From Multifurca ochricompacta (Eukaryota; Basidiomycota; Agaricomycetes; Russulales; Russulaceae): a DNA stretch of 64,000 nt. The notes under the pieces were generated by a model, which was not told the origin of the DNA, did no database searches, and was given only the letters and a program-made list of their open reading frames with translations. Positions within the stretch are counted from its first letter, which is position 1. Every line of letters begins with the position of its first letter. Shown in pieces: positions 42,392 through 54,025 of the stretch. The stretch spans positions 47,799 through 111,798 of the forward strand of contig WTXG01000125.1 of the NCBI GenBank assembly GCA_022496185.1. The letters run 5' to 3'. The position numbers and the translations under genes were made by a program.

Positions 42392-45300
42392 GTGAGGACT
42401 TCTTGTAACCCCAGTGTTCCTTGTACGAGCCGCTCTGCGGTCCTAGATAACCTTGGTTTTGAGCATGTATCCTTGTTAGTGACTAGAAATGCTAGATCAC
42501 CTTCTATTGTGCTCAAAGCAGAACTCATTGGACGAAACACTAGGAAGAAAATCAGTGCGCGTGCCCTAATAGATAGTGGGGCAGAAGGATTAATAATCCA
42601 CCAAGACTATGCCAAAGCACATCACCTAACCTTGAGCACCCTTGCCAAGCCTCTCCGAGTCAAAAATGTGGATGGAACTAGTAACGCTAATGGAGCCATT
42701 TACTACACCACAACCCAAATCCTACGACTACCCCTCCAAGACCAATACCATGAAGAACTTGCAGAGTTCTATGTTACTAATATAGGGGACCATGACATTA
42801 TCTTAGGAACTGACTGGCTACGTTGCCACAACCCAGAAGTAAACTGGAAAGATGACACCCTGACCTTGAAGCATTGCCCCACATCCTGCACCCTTACCAT
42901 GACCCCTCTGACCTTTACTTCGACACACCCCTCTTGCCCTGCTCTGTCTACAATCACAGTACAACCCCTGACGGACCAACACTCATAGCAGCAGCAGAAA
43001 TCTTTGCAGCCCTAATCACAGATCACCCCATGATTACCCCAGAAGAAGTGCCTCCCAAATTCATTGTCCATATCCGTGCCAAGACCACCATGTCCACTCA
43101 GATTGCTGCAGATCAAGTAAAGACCCCTACATCCTTAGAAGACCAACTCCCTCCTGAATACCTTGCATACCGATCTGTCTTTGAAGAGAAAGCCTCTCAA
43201 CGTTTGCCACAGCACCAACCATGGGACCATGCCATAGAACTCAAACCAGATGCCAAAGTGCGTGACTGCGGCATCTACAAGCTCACCCCTGAAGAACAGA
43301 AAGCCCTGGACGTTTTCTTAAATGATCATCTTGCCAAGGGATATATCAGAGAATCTAAGTCCCCCATTGCTAGCCCCTTCTTCTTTGTAAAAAAGAAGGA
43401 TGGAAAACTACGTCCTGTCCAAGATTATCGAGCCTTGAATGAAATCACAGTAAAGAATGCTTACCCCCTACCCTTGATCCCAGAACTCATTGACAAACTT
43501 CACCATGCTCGCTACTTCACCAAGTTTGATATCCGCTGGGGATATAACAATATCCGTATCAAAGAAGGAGATGAATGGAAAGCCGCCTTTAAGACCAACC
43601 GAGGTCTCTTTGAACCCCTTGTCATGTTCTTTGGACTCTGTAACTCCCCTGCCACATTCCAAGCCTTCATGAATCGAGCCTTTGAAGATCTCCTTGCCAC
43701 CGACCATGTTGTCATCTATATGGATGACATCTTAATATTTACAGACTCCATGGAACACCACAGAACACTCACTCACCAAGTCCTCCAGCGTCTCCAACAG
43801 TTTGACTTATATCTAAAGCCGGAGAAGTGTACCTTTGCTCAGACAACCATTGACTATCTTGGCCTAGTCATCACAGCTGGCCGTGTCCAGATGGACCCTG
43901 CTAAATTAGAGGGTATTACGAAATGGCCTCCCCCACGCACCCTAAAACAACTCCAAGCCTTCCTTGGATTCTGCAACTTCTACCGACGTTTTATCAAAGA
44001 TTTCTCCCTCATTGCCCGCCCCCTCCATGATCTCACCAAGAAAGATACCCCTTTCCTCTGGACTTCTGACCATGACCTTGCCTTTTCCACCCTAAAGAAT
44101 GCCTTCACCACTGCCCCTGTCCTCGCCCTCCCTGACCATACTAAAGCTTTCCGTGTCATCACTGATGCCAGTGACTTTGCTATTGGTGCCATCCTTGAAC
44201 AACCTGATGAACTCAATCGCTACCATCCCCTTGCCTTCCTATCCAAGTCCATGCTGGATGCTGAACGCAACTATGACATCCATGACAAAGAACTTCTTGC
44301 CATTGTTCGTGCTCTGGACACCTGGAGACACTACCTTGAGGGTGCAGCCCTTCCCTTTGAGGTGTGGACTGACCACAACAACCTGACTTACTTCCGCTCC
44401 AAGCAGAAGCTCTCCCGCCGCCAAGCACGGTGGGCCCTTGAACTGTCTCGATACAACTTCACCATTGTTCACAAACCTGGCTCTTTCAACAAATCTGATG
44501 CTCTGTCCCGGCGTCCAGACCATAAAGAGGGGATAGAGCATGACAATGATGAGCGCATACTCCTGGACTCTAAGTTTTTTCGCATTCAGGCCATGAAAAC
44601 CACAGTCACAACAACTCATGACTCCACTCTACACCACAGAATCAAAGACTGCCAAGACCATGACAATGAAGTCACCCAAGCCCTGACCACCATCCTGCAC
44701 AATGGGCCACGCTCCCTCGCCAAAGGACTGGAGGACTGGAACCTAGAAAATGGCCTAATCCTACATAAAGGCCAAGTCTACATCCCCAAGTCCCAAGAAC
44801 TACGAAGAGACATTGTAAAGTTACACCATGATTCCATTGCCACAGGACATCCAGGCAGATGGAAGACCTATGAACTAGTATCACGAGAATTTTGGTGGCC
44901 AGGAATGTCCTCCTTTGTCAAAGAATATGTGGACGGATGTGCCACCTGCCAAGAAACCAAAGTTCGACCTCGACTACCCATCCCTTTGCAACCCAATCAA
45001 GTTCCAACTCGAGTATGGGGAACAATCACCATGGACTTCATCACAGACTTACCCCTATCTCAGTCATACGACTCCCTATTTGTGGTGGTGGACCGGTTCA
45101 GTAAAGCCACCATCATTGTTCCTTGCACCAAAGATATCACTGCTCCAGAAACCTCCAAACTATTCCTTGAACATGTATGGAGACGCACTGGCCTCCCAGA
45201 CCAAGTCATCTCTGATCGAGGCCCCCAGTTTGCATCCAAAGTCATGAAGGAAATGTGGAGCAAGCTAGGAGTACAATCATCCTTGAGCACTGCCTATCAC

Positions 45301-45549
45301 CCCCAGACTGATGGAGAGACTGAACGGGTCAACCAAGAACTAGAACAATACCTCCGTGTCTTTTGCAACTTCCAACAAGATGACTGGGCAGAACTGATCC
45401 CCTTTATGGAGTTTGCCCACAATGCTAGAACTCACAGTGCTACTAAAGATCTCCCTTTGAAATCTGGTATGGCTTCCAACCAGAGTTTATTCCCCCACTC
45501 CATTTTGCCACCCCTATCCTGTCAGTTGAAGAAAGACTCCGCACCCTAG
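42392..45549 (+). pseudogene. pol: B1 pol: protease, RT, RNase H and integrase core
   Basis: A protease frame (42392-42988; ARALIDSGAEGLIIHQDYAK, NIGDHDIILGTDWL) overlaps the 891-codon main frame (from 42874). The latter has [45 protein letters not shown], active site YMDDI, FLGFCNFYRRFIKDFS, RNase H (TDASDFAIGAILEQ, DKELLAIVRALDTW, WTDHNNLTYF), the integrase finger (HDSIATGHPGRWKTYE ... CATCQ), and core TMDFITDLPLSQSY, ISDRGPQFASK and QTDGETERVNQELEQYL. A one-base deletion near 45448 (AAA where B3 has AAAA) shifts the frame. Confidence 0.93.
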
Positions 45550-46080
45550 AAACTATCCGTAGTGAAGTAGCTGCTGCCCTCCAGGTGGCTGCAGAACTCA
45601 TGAAACAGTCGAGACCAGATGGACCCCTCCATGCTTTCAAAACAGGGGAGCTGGTTTGGTTGGAAGGGACAAATATACGCACCACTCACCCCAAAGCCAA
45701 ACTCAGCCCCCGACGCCATGGTCCTTTTAAAGTCATACATTCTGGCCCTGTTAACTGCAAGCTTGAACTCCCTAAGTCATGGCGCATCCACCCAGTCTTT
45801 CACAACTCTCTCCTGTCCCATTACAAAGAAACCCCAGTCCATGGACCCAACTTCACTCGACCACCACCAGAACTTGTGAATGGGGAAGAAGACCATTATG
45901 AGATAGAGACCATCTTACAGTCTGCTCACACCCCTAACAGAAAGGGCATCCGTTACCTTGTCAAATGGAAGGCTACCCTGCCTCAGAAAACTCGTGGGTC
46001 CCCTTCACTGAAATGAAGAATGCCATGACCCTGCTTCGGGACTTCCATCATCGACACCCCACCCTGCCTAGACCCCACAC
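45550..46080 (+). pseudogene. pol: B1 pol: integrase C-terminus and chromodomain
   Basis: Continues in a second frame (45585-46016): GPLHAFKTGELVWLEGTNIR, LSPRRHGPFKVIHSGPVNCK, HPVFHNSLLSHYKETPVHGP and YEIETILQSAHTPNRKGIRY. A second one-base deletion (GGAAGGC where B3 has GGAAGGGC) breaks the chromodomain at LVKWK; the B3 copy reads on as GYPASENSWVPFTEM. Confidence 0.9.
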
Positions 46081-46114
46081 CTCTGACAAACTTGCTGTGG
46101 CACAGCAAGGCCCT

Positions 46115-46127
46115 AAAGAGGGGATAG
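46115..46127 (+). other. Polypurine tract of B1
   Basis: AAAGAGGGGATA before the 3' LTR; also present in B3 (54809-54822, minus). Confidence 0.75.
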
Positions 46128-46693
46128 TGTCATGAACTGACACCCTAGAAACCTCCTGACCCCCAGAAATCCTCAGACGCTCCCAGAGACCTTGTAAAAC
46201 CCTCAGAGACGAAGATAACCCTAGATTAAGACCAGAGAAGGGCCGGTCCGGACCAGGGCCGGACTCCTGCCAAATTGGAGACCTGTGGGAAGAGTACTAA
46301 CAGAACCCCACAATGCCTAAACAGCAGTCCACAAACTGCGGACTGCGACTGCGGATTTCTAAGCCCAAAAGTGGGGCTATTCTCATTGGTGGATCAGTGG
46401 GGAGTTAAAGCGAAGTTAACCTCCCCTAAAGTGGTGCACAGACCAAAGTCCGTTGTAATTACGTATATAAACCCTTTGGAATAGAATGGACAGCTCCAGA
46501 CTGTCCACTTGTGATCTGGTTCCTGATTACCTAGGAGATTAGCCCCACCTTGTGGAAGGCTTCTCACCCCTTGTCCTTGAGCTGTTTGCTTCGTCTCTCT
46601 TGCACTTTCACCCTCACTCTCACCTTTTGCCCACTTCCAAATCCCCCCTCGCATACAACCCACTGTCCAGGCAGTCGACAGTGAGTTGTAACA
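46128..46693 (+). repeat. 3' LTR of B1 (566 bp)
   Basis: Differs from the 5' LTR mainly by homopolymer lengths and fewer CGGACTG repeats. It abuts B2 leader sequence in the opposite orientation. Confidence 0.93.
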
Positions 46694-47131
46694 GGTGGAA
46701 TTCTCATAGTTCACTAGGGTTTCAAGTGGGTAGTGTCCTAGAGACAAAGATATCTGTGGCAGGATAGATGTGGTTGACTTGATGAACAATGGAAGGGGAT
46801 TGGGACCGAGACTGATCAGATTCTACTACTGGGAGGTTCAGGAAGGGTGTTGATGTCGAGGCAAGCTGGGTGGATGTTGGTGGGATGGGGGAGTAGTTTA
46901 GATGAGCAAGGAAGGGTTCTGGGACAGGGGGAATTGGTCGTTCTGGTGGTGCACTAGGGCTGGGGTGGGTTTGTGCTCTTTGTCTTCTGGAGGTGCGATG
47001 GGGGGCAGGTGTGGCAGGTGTGTTGTTGCTACTACATCTTCTAGGATTCCTTCTTCTGTCTTGGGGGAGTTGGACTGACTTCTTCTGTGTTGGGATGCCA
47101 GGTTGATAGCCCAGTCAGTAATACTAGCCAC
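46694..47131 (-). pseudogene. B2 ORF0c start
   Basis: Equivalent to B1 40193-40644: VASITDWAINLASQHRRSQS, then a Pro-rich stretch with a stop. ATGs present here fall at ACG in B1. Confidence 0.4.
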
Positions 47132-47195
47132 GATGCAAAGGAGTCTTTTATTTCTTTTCCCTACTTAGATCGAGTAATGTGAAAGTAAGTATGTA

Positions 47196-48157
47196 TCAAA
47201 GGCTGAAGGCCTCCACAATACTATGCCTGGGGGGGTAGGGGGGTATCTGGACGAAAGTTACAGGTACAGAGGTCAATATCACAGAGACAGCGTTGTCTGG
47301 ATACAGGGGAACTTTCTTCAAAGTCAGAGGTGTTTTCTGTGGGGGTCTCGAGATCAGACCAAGTGGTAGTGTTACCAATTAAGACTGTCTGGGTCTGGGT
47401 GAGACGTTCTTCTTCTTGGGTGACTGCTGTAAGGGAAAGGGTAGGGAAGGTGAGCTCTTCTGGTTCTGGGGAAAGTTCAGCGTAGGTGGGGAGGTAGGGG
47501 GGTCTGTGAAGATGGGGGGGTTAACAAGGAAAGGGCAGTGGTTGCATGAGGTGGTCTCCCAGTAATCAGCAGTCCACAGGTATTCAATTTGTATTCCTTC
47601 TGTTTCTACAAGGCGCCAGCCAGAAGGGGAGGGGGCAGAGTGAAGGCGGATCTCGTCAAAGGTGAGGTTGATTCTGGTATGGTCTAGATGAAAGGTGGAG
47701 AGGTAGTAGAGGCGTTCTCCTCTGAGCAAGAGTGTTTTGAGTTCTGGGATACGAGGGGAATGTGTTCTTTCCAGAGGTATTCGTCGTTGACACAGACTAA
47801 GAGTGTTTCAAGGGGGTCTCCTGTGGAATGGGTGAGTTGAGCAAGGTGCCAATAGAGGAGTTGGTGCTGGGAGTCTCAAGGAATGGCCTGACAGGGTCCA
47901 GACAGGAACTGGTTATACTGGGTTTGGGAGAGGACTTGTCCAAAGGGAAGGAGAATTCGAAGAGGGAGATAGATGGTATCTACATCACACCAACCTTCTG
48001 CTTGTCCATCATCATGGAGGGTGCTGATAAGTGGTTCTGGGTAGAGGAGGGCGAGTTGTGCTTCTCTGTGGAGCTGGAAGAGGTGGTTGAATTGTCTTTG
48101 GACACGTTGGAGGTGTTCTTCTCTTTCTGCAGGAAAGGACACTATTTTCTGGCCCAA
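47196..48157 (-). pseudogene. B2 ORF0b
   Basis: Clearer than in B1. Frames: QKIVSFPAEREEHLQRVQRQ to FGQVLSQTQYNQFLSGPCQ (48157-47876); GERLYYLSTFHLDHTRINLT to SPKKKNVSPRPRQS (47729-47379); and a third piece to 47196 ending PPRHSIVEAFSL. Unknown function; no zinc, membrane or catalytic motif recognised. Confidence 0.45.
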
Positions 48158-48210
48158 GGAGTTGTCTTTATTTACTAGGGACCTCTACAGTTAGGTGCAC
48201 AATGTACTGT

Positions 48211-49238
48211 TTAGAGGTTACTATCGAAATCTATATCTTCAAAGCATGAGTACCCGTCTGCAGGTTGGATGGGGAGGAGGGTAAGGGGATTGGTAGGTAA
48301 GCAGACAGGGTTAACGAAGGAGACAAGTTCTAAATGGTTCCTGAGTGCATCCCGAACTGTAAAGTATCTTTCCTCCACCAAGACTCCTAAATCAGTGAAG
48401 CTCAGGGTCCCGAAGATGCAGATAAAGCATCTGTCTAGCAGGTCAAACCCCTGAAGTAATGCTCTGGCTCCACTGAAGACATCTTGCAATTCTGGGGAGA
48501 GGGTGCAGTCCAGGCAGGCAATGGAAGCGTTCCAAGAATAGACCAAGAGACCGCTGGGGAAGGTGCGAGGGTTGGGGGCCAAGTATCCTACTTTGGCACA
48601 GAGATTGAGGTTTACAAAGTGGGAGGTGGGGTAATGAGGGGAATGAAGGAATCGATCAATGTGAGGACGAATAGGAATGTTATGAAAGTGAGGGAAGCAG
48701 ATAGGAATGCGAGTCCCAGGGAGGTAATTAGCCTGATCACAGAGCACGTCCAAGTAGCAGGGAAATTGGTCAAAAAAGCTGACCTCTCTGGAAAACTGGG
48801 CAGGCACCCAAGACTCCTGTCGACCGTCAAGCGAGTAGTAGATAAGAAACTGATGAGGGTTGGTTGGATGATCGATACAAATAGGATGATGAACAAGAGA
48901 AGGAGGAGGTGTCCGATGGTTAGGGCCAGGGTGGTGAGGGGAGAGGGCGTTTGCAGTAGTGGGAGGGGGTGGGGCTGGGGTTGGAAGGCGAATATAACAA
49001 GGAGGGGGGGTGCCAAAGGTGTTGGACGCGTTTAAGAGGCCTGGGGGAACAAGAGGGGGCAATTGGAGGGTGGGGGAGGGCACAGGGAAAGGATGAAGTT
49101 CTGGGAGTTCCAGAGGAGGCAAGACCGATGAAGGGGGGGCAGGGGATGCTGTGGCAGCTGCCTCTACTAAGGCAGCAAAGTTGAGGATTTCGTGGGGGGG
49201 GGTAAGCTCGTAGGGGGGGAGGCTGCTTGATCCGAGGT
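48211..49238 (-). pseudogene. B2 ORF0a (at least 303 codons)
   Basis: An uninterrupted frame to TAA at 48213-48211, matching B1 ORF0a and extending it without the B1 frameshift (SIACLDCTLSPELQDVFSGA, DLLDRCFICIFGTLSFTDLG, PADGYSCFEDIDFDSNL). In this copy some ACG codons are ATG (for example near 48425 and 48350), in keeping with CpG decay. No family recognised. Confidence 0.5.
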
Positions 49239-49315
49239 GTAGGACACAGGGGAGCTGTTTTGGGACACTAGGGCACTTTGTCAGTCACTGTCTGCTGTGA
49301 AAGAGACTGTCAAAA

Positions 49316-49892
49316 TGTTACAACTCACTGTCAACTGCCTGGACAGTGGGTTGTATGCGAGGGGAAGGGATTTGGAAGTGGGCAAAAAGGTGAGAGTGAG
49401 GGTGAAAGTGCAAGAGAGATGAAGCGAACAGCTCAAGGGCAAGAGATGAGAAGCCTTCCACAAGGTGGGGCTAATCTCCTAGGTAATCAGGAACCGGATC
49501 ACAAGTGGACAGTCTGGAGCTGTCCATTCTATTCCCAAAGGGTTTATATATGTAATTACAACCGGGACTTTGGTCTGTGCACCACTTTAGGGAAGGTTAA
49601 CTTCGCTTTAACTCCCTACTGATCCACCAATGAGAATAGCCCCACTTTTGGGCTTAGAAATCCGCAGTCCGCAGTCCGCAGTCTGTGGACTGCTGTTTAG
49701 GCATTGTGGGGTTCTGTTAGTACTCTTCCCACAGGTCTCCAATTTGGCAGGAGTCCGGCCCTGGTCCGGACCGGCCCTTCTCTGGTCTTAATCTAGGGTT
49801 ATCTTCGTCTCTGAGGGTTCTACAAGGTTTCTGGGAGCGTCTGGGGATTTCTGGGGGGGTCAGGAGGTTTTCTAGGGTGTCAGTTCATGACA
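49316..49892 (-). repeat. 5' LTR of B2 (577 bp)
   Basis: Minus strand TGTCATGAAC to AGTTGTAACA. The predicted start AGACTGTCCA is at 49515-49506. Adjoins A3 at 49893. Confidence 0.93.
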
Positions 49893-50356
49893 ACTACCCA
49901 CTTCCTTTGATCTTGGAAATTATTGATAAGATGTGCGATAAAGCCCTGTTCTCGAAGATGGATGTCCGCTGGGGCTATAACAATGTTCATATTCGAGAAG
50001 GCGACCAACCCAAGGCTGCCTTTAAGACCAATCAAGGACTTTTTGAACCCAACATTATGTTCTTTGGCTTGACAAACTCGCCGGCAACCTTCCAGTCCAT
50101 GATGAATCATATTTTCTGAGATCTGATCCTTACAGAGGAAGTTGTGGTGTATATGGACAACATTCTAGTGGCCACAAAAGACAACATCCACCACCACCAA
50201 ACTCAAGTCCATGAAGTACTGAATATCCTGGCAAAGCACAACCTCTATCTGAAGCCTGCTAAATGTTCTTTCGAACAAAGAAGCGTTGAATACTTAGGTG
50301 TTATCTTAGAAGGGGGACAAGTACAAATGGATCCCGTAAAAGTACAAGGCATTTGA
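49893..50356 (+). pseudogene. pol: A3 reverse transcriptase fragment
   Basis: Begins inside the [13 protein letters not shown] block. [31 protein letters not shown], a TGA at 50117-50119, then VVYMDNILVATKDN: the active site reads YMDN instead of YMDD, which would inactivate it. [20 protein letters not shown] follows, then another stop at 50354-50356. Confidence 0.9.
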
Positions 50357-50940
50357 GAATGGTCCATCCCTCAGTGTACCAAGGACGTCAGGTCATTCAT
50401 CGGCTTTTGTAACTTCTATCGACGCTTCGTCAAGGGATTCTCGGCCATTGCTCGACCACTTAATGATTTGTTGAAAAAGGACGTGCCCTGGCACTGGGAC
50501 GAATTACAGCAAAAAGCATTTGACCAGATAAAAGCGATCATCAGCTCCGAACCAGTTCTTATTCAACCTGACCTAGCCAAACCCTTTGAACTGGAAGTTG
50601 ATGCTTCCATGTATGCCAATGGGGTGGTTTTATCACAAAGAAATACAGGAGGGATCCTTCATCCAGTTGCATTCTACTTGGAAACATTCTCATCAGCAGA
50701 AAGAAATTATGATATCTGGGACAGGGAACTACTGGCTATTGTAAAAGCATTACGACATTGGCAGCCCTACTTGGCTGGATCCCCGCATAAAACCATCATC
50801 TATACGGACCACTCCAACCTTCTCTACTGGTGTGAACCCCATAAGATCAGTTGACAAGTAGCATGTGAAGTTTTGGAACTTGAAGAGTATAACTTCATGC
50901 TTAAGCACCTACCTGGGGCTCATAATGCATGAGCCAACAC
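50357..50940 (+). pseudogene. pol: A3 RT thumb and RNase H
   Basis: FIGFCNFYRRFVKGFSAIAR, then RNase H in a 128-codon piece (50468-50854): FELEVDASMYANGVVLSQRN, DIWDRELLAIVKALRHWQPY, IYTDHSNLLYWCEPHKIS, followed by TGA. The LSRRP end of RNase H is damaged (TLCPDQ-type frame). Confidence 0.88.
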
Positions 50941-52470
50941 TTTGTCCAGACCAACCGGCCATGATGAGGGAGACAACGACAATGACAATATCGTTGTTTT
51001 ACCAGAAGATGTCTTTGCAAAGACCACTGTTGTCAGCCTCCATGACATGGATCTATGGGCCCAAGTGACGCAGAACATGAATCAGGAACTATGCAAATCC
51101 TGGGCAGAGCCGCATAACACAAAGCTGAAGGACAGCCTCTGGTGGAAGGATGGTGACTGGTTGGTTGTCACTGGTGGCGACAACATTAAGAGGGGGGTGA
51201 TCCATTTTCACCATGACCTTCCCTCTGCAGGACACCCTGGGATTGCAAACACCTATGCTCTTGCCAAACGAGACTACTGGTGGCCAAATATGAAAAAAGA
51301 TGTCGAAGCATATGTCAAAGGATGCACGGAATGCCAGGCAAACAAAGTAAACACTCACCCAAGACCGCTGGCACTTTCACCCATTACACCAGTTGCAACA
51401 GCTCCCTTCCAGACCATCGCAATGGACTTTATCGTCAAGCTCCCACAGTCACAAGGATACAACTTGATACTCACCATCACAGACCATGACTATTTGAAAG
51501 CCGCCCTCTTCATCCCCTGCAACGAGACGATATCAGCAGAAGGAGTCGCCAAACTTTACCTAAACCATGTCTATTGGCACTACAGACTCCCCCAAAAGAT
51601 TATTTCGGATTGAGACCCACGATTTGCATCCATGTTTGCCCAGGCCCTCTGTAAACGTCTTGACATCCAGCAGAACATCTCTACAGCATATCACCCTCAA
51701 ACGGATGGTCAATCAGAACGTACGAACCAGTGGTTAGAGCAATATCTTCGATTTTGGTGTAACGAACAACAGAATGACTGGGCAGAATGGCTGGTGATGG
51801 CCGAGTTTGCACACAACAGTTGGCCAAACGGAACAATGAAAGCCACCCCCTTCTCCCTTATTATGGGATGGAACCCTCGCACCACTTGGACAGACAAGCC
51901 CACAAACGTACCATCTGTAACACAGCATATCAGCCAATGGGAGGAAATACGGGAATCGGCCAATAGAAATCTTCAGAAGGCGCAAAAGACCCTGGCCGAG
52001 AAGCCCACTAAGTTTGTGCCCTATCAAGTCAGAGATCAAGTCTGGTTAGAAGGGCGTAACATCCACATGTCACACCCAATGGTGAAATTAGCTCCTAGAT
52101 GCCATGGCCCCTTCTCAATTGAACAGAAGCTTTCAGACATCACATATCAGCTCACATTGCCTGCCACCTGGAAGATACACCCCGTTTTCCATGCCAGTCT
52201 TCTGACACCATACAAAGAGACTTCCATTCATGGACAGAATTTCCCCAGGCCTCCTCCTGACTTAGTTGACAGAGAACCGGAATGGGAAGTGGAACATATT
52301 GCCGACGCGAAATGGAAGGGTTGAGGGCGCAATTGAAAGCTTCACTATCTGATCAAATGGAAGGGATTCCCTGATGTTGACAGCTCGTGGGAACCTGCTG
52401 CGGATGTCTTTGCGCCCAAACTCATCGAAGACTTCTATAGACACCATCCAGAGGCAGATAAAGAGCAAGG
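50941..52470 (+). pseudogene. pol: A3 integrase and chromodomain
   Basis: Two long pieces with one TGA between (51611-51613). First: FAKTTVVSLHDMDLWAQVTQ, finger HHDLPSAGHPGIANT ... CTECQANK, AMDFIVKLPQSQGY, HYRLPQKIISD. Second (51632-52324): QNISTAYHPQTDGQSERTNQ, FSLIMGWNPRTTWTDKPTNV, VWLEGRNIHMSHPMVKLAPR, HPVFHASLLTPYKE. After TGA at 52322 the chromodomain reads [20 protein letters not shown] (about 52345-52410). Confidence 0.9.
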
Positions 52471-52525
52471 AAGAATACATGCTATTAGACAGTTCCATCC
52501 CCCACAACTAACCCGCACAACATCC

Positions 52526-53289
52526 ATGTTGCCATCCTGTGTCCATGTCTCCGCCACCATTGATGCATTTCCCCTATCTACTCCTGTGCATCCTCCTTCT
52601 CGCCCACTTTCTCCTATTGACTACGATGCGACTGCCAAAGTGGCTGAAGGGGACAGAATCATCGACATCGATGAAGATTTTAATCTGCCCGAACACCCCC
52701 ATCCCAACGACCTGATCGATGTGGACTTCGGTGACAAGTCCCCAGAATTCCCTTTCTTCCCAAATGACCTCAATTCACAGTTCTACTTCCCGCTCATGAT
52801 CCCATTGTCCAAGAACGATGGCACCACAGAGGTGGCCAAATATATTTATTACACCAATGAAGGTATGGATGTGGCTGGATGTTTAGAAAAGGGGGGACCC
52901 GTCTATGGGGCCCCAGTCTATCTGGAAGAAAAGAATGTTGACTGGTTGCACTACGTTTTGGGGCCCGAACATTTGCAACATCTCTCAGCCCATGACCCCT
53001 GTGCCTTTGCTATCAATGAGGTGCTTTGGGACTTACGGATGCCACGACTGACTGCCGAGATCACGCGGCTGTGCAAATTCCAGGTGCTCTGGGACAACTT
53101 GGAGATGCAGTGTCGTGACTATGAACAACAGATGGTGAAGATTAATTGGGGGGTTTTCAATATAGAACATCACCTGGCAAGCATCAGGATGAGGTTAGAA
53201 TGGGGAGAGGCATACCAGATTATATCCAAATGGTATGCCAATATTTTTGCTCGGCCTCTCCCCCATCACTGTCTTGACCTCGCACCCTG
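52526..53289 (+). CDS. A3 ORF3 (open, diverged), cut by solo LTR C
   Basis: Open without any stop from MLPSCVHVSATIDAFPLSTP to the C insertion (about 255 codons), although pol of the same copy has stops. Blocks line up with the other A ORF3s: PSRPLSPIDYDATAK, acidic HPHPNDLIDVDFGDKSPEFP, FYFPLMIPLSKNDGTTEVAK, YTNEGMDVAGCLEKGGPVYG, AFAINEVLWDLRMPRLTAEI and MRLEWGEAYQIISKWYANIF. Amino-acid divergence is high but the frame is kept. The coding sequence resumes after C at 54202-54232 (LNPHCFEMPC, equivalent to LLPNRFEMPR) and is then lost at B3. The zinc knuckles are missing. Confidence 0.82.
53285..53289. repeat. Target-site duplication of solo LTR C (left)
   Basis: CCCTG, repeated at 54197-54201. 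Confidence 0.9.
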
Positions 53290-53869
53290 TGTCACGGCTC
53301 TATTTTATTTTTCCTTTTCTTTTCTCCCCTTTGGATCACATGACTGTGGGAAGATTACCCAGCAGTCTCAACACGTGATCATGGGAACGTAGTCGTGACA
53401 TGGATCATGTGACTGAGTCACATGTAATAGTCACATGCTGCTTAGTCAGCACAAGAGCCACTCAACAATAACAAGTCGATTCTCTATTGTGTTTACCACA
53501 ATAGGCAAGGCTCCACAGTCTAAGACGGTTCTAGACCTAGTGGAGCTGTTATCAAGATAAGAAGAGTCCAGCCTAGAAGGTTCTAGGTAAGTGGAGCTCT
53601 AGATAAGGGCCCAGGTTGGGCCATGGCCAATTTTAGCACAGAATCATATGTATCAGTAGATAGACGTGTTCCAGACCTAAGGGCTAGACTACATATCAGT
53701 TATCTACTCCACAATGACGTCATTATGACATCACATTGTGGAGCATGATCAGTCAGCAGAGTAAAGCAGCTTACGAATCACAAAGATAAGGCTCAGTCAG
53801 CAATACAGCTGACTGATACTTGCTGATTCTTGCTTACACTTACTGCTTACTTCGTTACACTGAGAAATG

Positions 53870-53877
53870 TATATAAG
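53870..53877 (+). promoter_or_regulatory. TATA box of LTR C
   Basis: TATATAAG, 35 bp before the first 23-bp repeat. Confidence 0.65.
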
Positions 53878-53927
53878 ACCCTCTGTAACAGCCTGTAGCC
53901 CCCCATCTTGTCCTCTTGGGGCTGCAG

Positions 53928-54025
53928 GTGAGTAACTGTCTACACGAGTTCGATACATAGTGCTAATGGTATCCTGCCTCCCTGTGTGACTCGATCCTTT
54001 GGATCTTGTCCTCTTGGGGCTGCAG
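53928..54025 (+). other. Putative 98-nt intron in LTR C
   Basis: Starts GTGAGT directly after the first 23-bp repeat, contains TGCTAATG (branch-like, 53961-53968) and ends GGGCTGCAG with the second repeat. The branch-to-acceptor distance (about 58 nt) is long for a fungal intron, which lowers confidence. Confidence 0.5.

Larger units (their letters stand above)
37463..46693 (+). mobile_element. Ty3/Gypsy element B1, nearly full length
   Basis: 9.2 kb: 5' LTR 37463-38046, self-primer site, a very long leader (38059-41414), gag, pol with chromodomain, polypurine tract, 3' LTR 46128-46693. No matching target duplication: GCATG on the left (A7) and GGTGG on the right (B2 interior), so at least one flank was rearranged. 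Most coding lesions are single-base, many at short homopolymers when compared with B3. Confidence 0.93.
46694..49892 (-). mobile_element. B2: inverted 5' part of a second B element
   Basis: Minus strand: 5' LTR 49892-49316, self-primer site, then the leader through a point equivalent to B1 40644, where it meets the B1 3' LTR. Gag and pol are absent. With 37463-40644 of B1 it forms a 3.2-kb inverted repeat. The right flank is the RT of A3. CpG sites of B1 are often TpG/CpA here. Confidence 0.92.
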
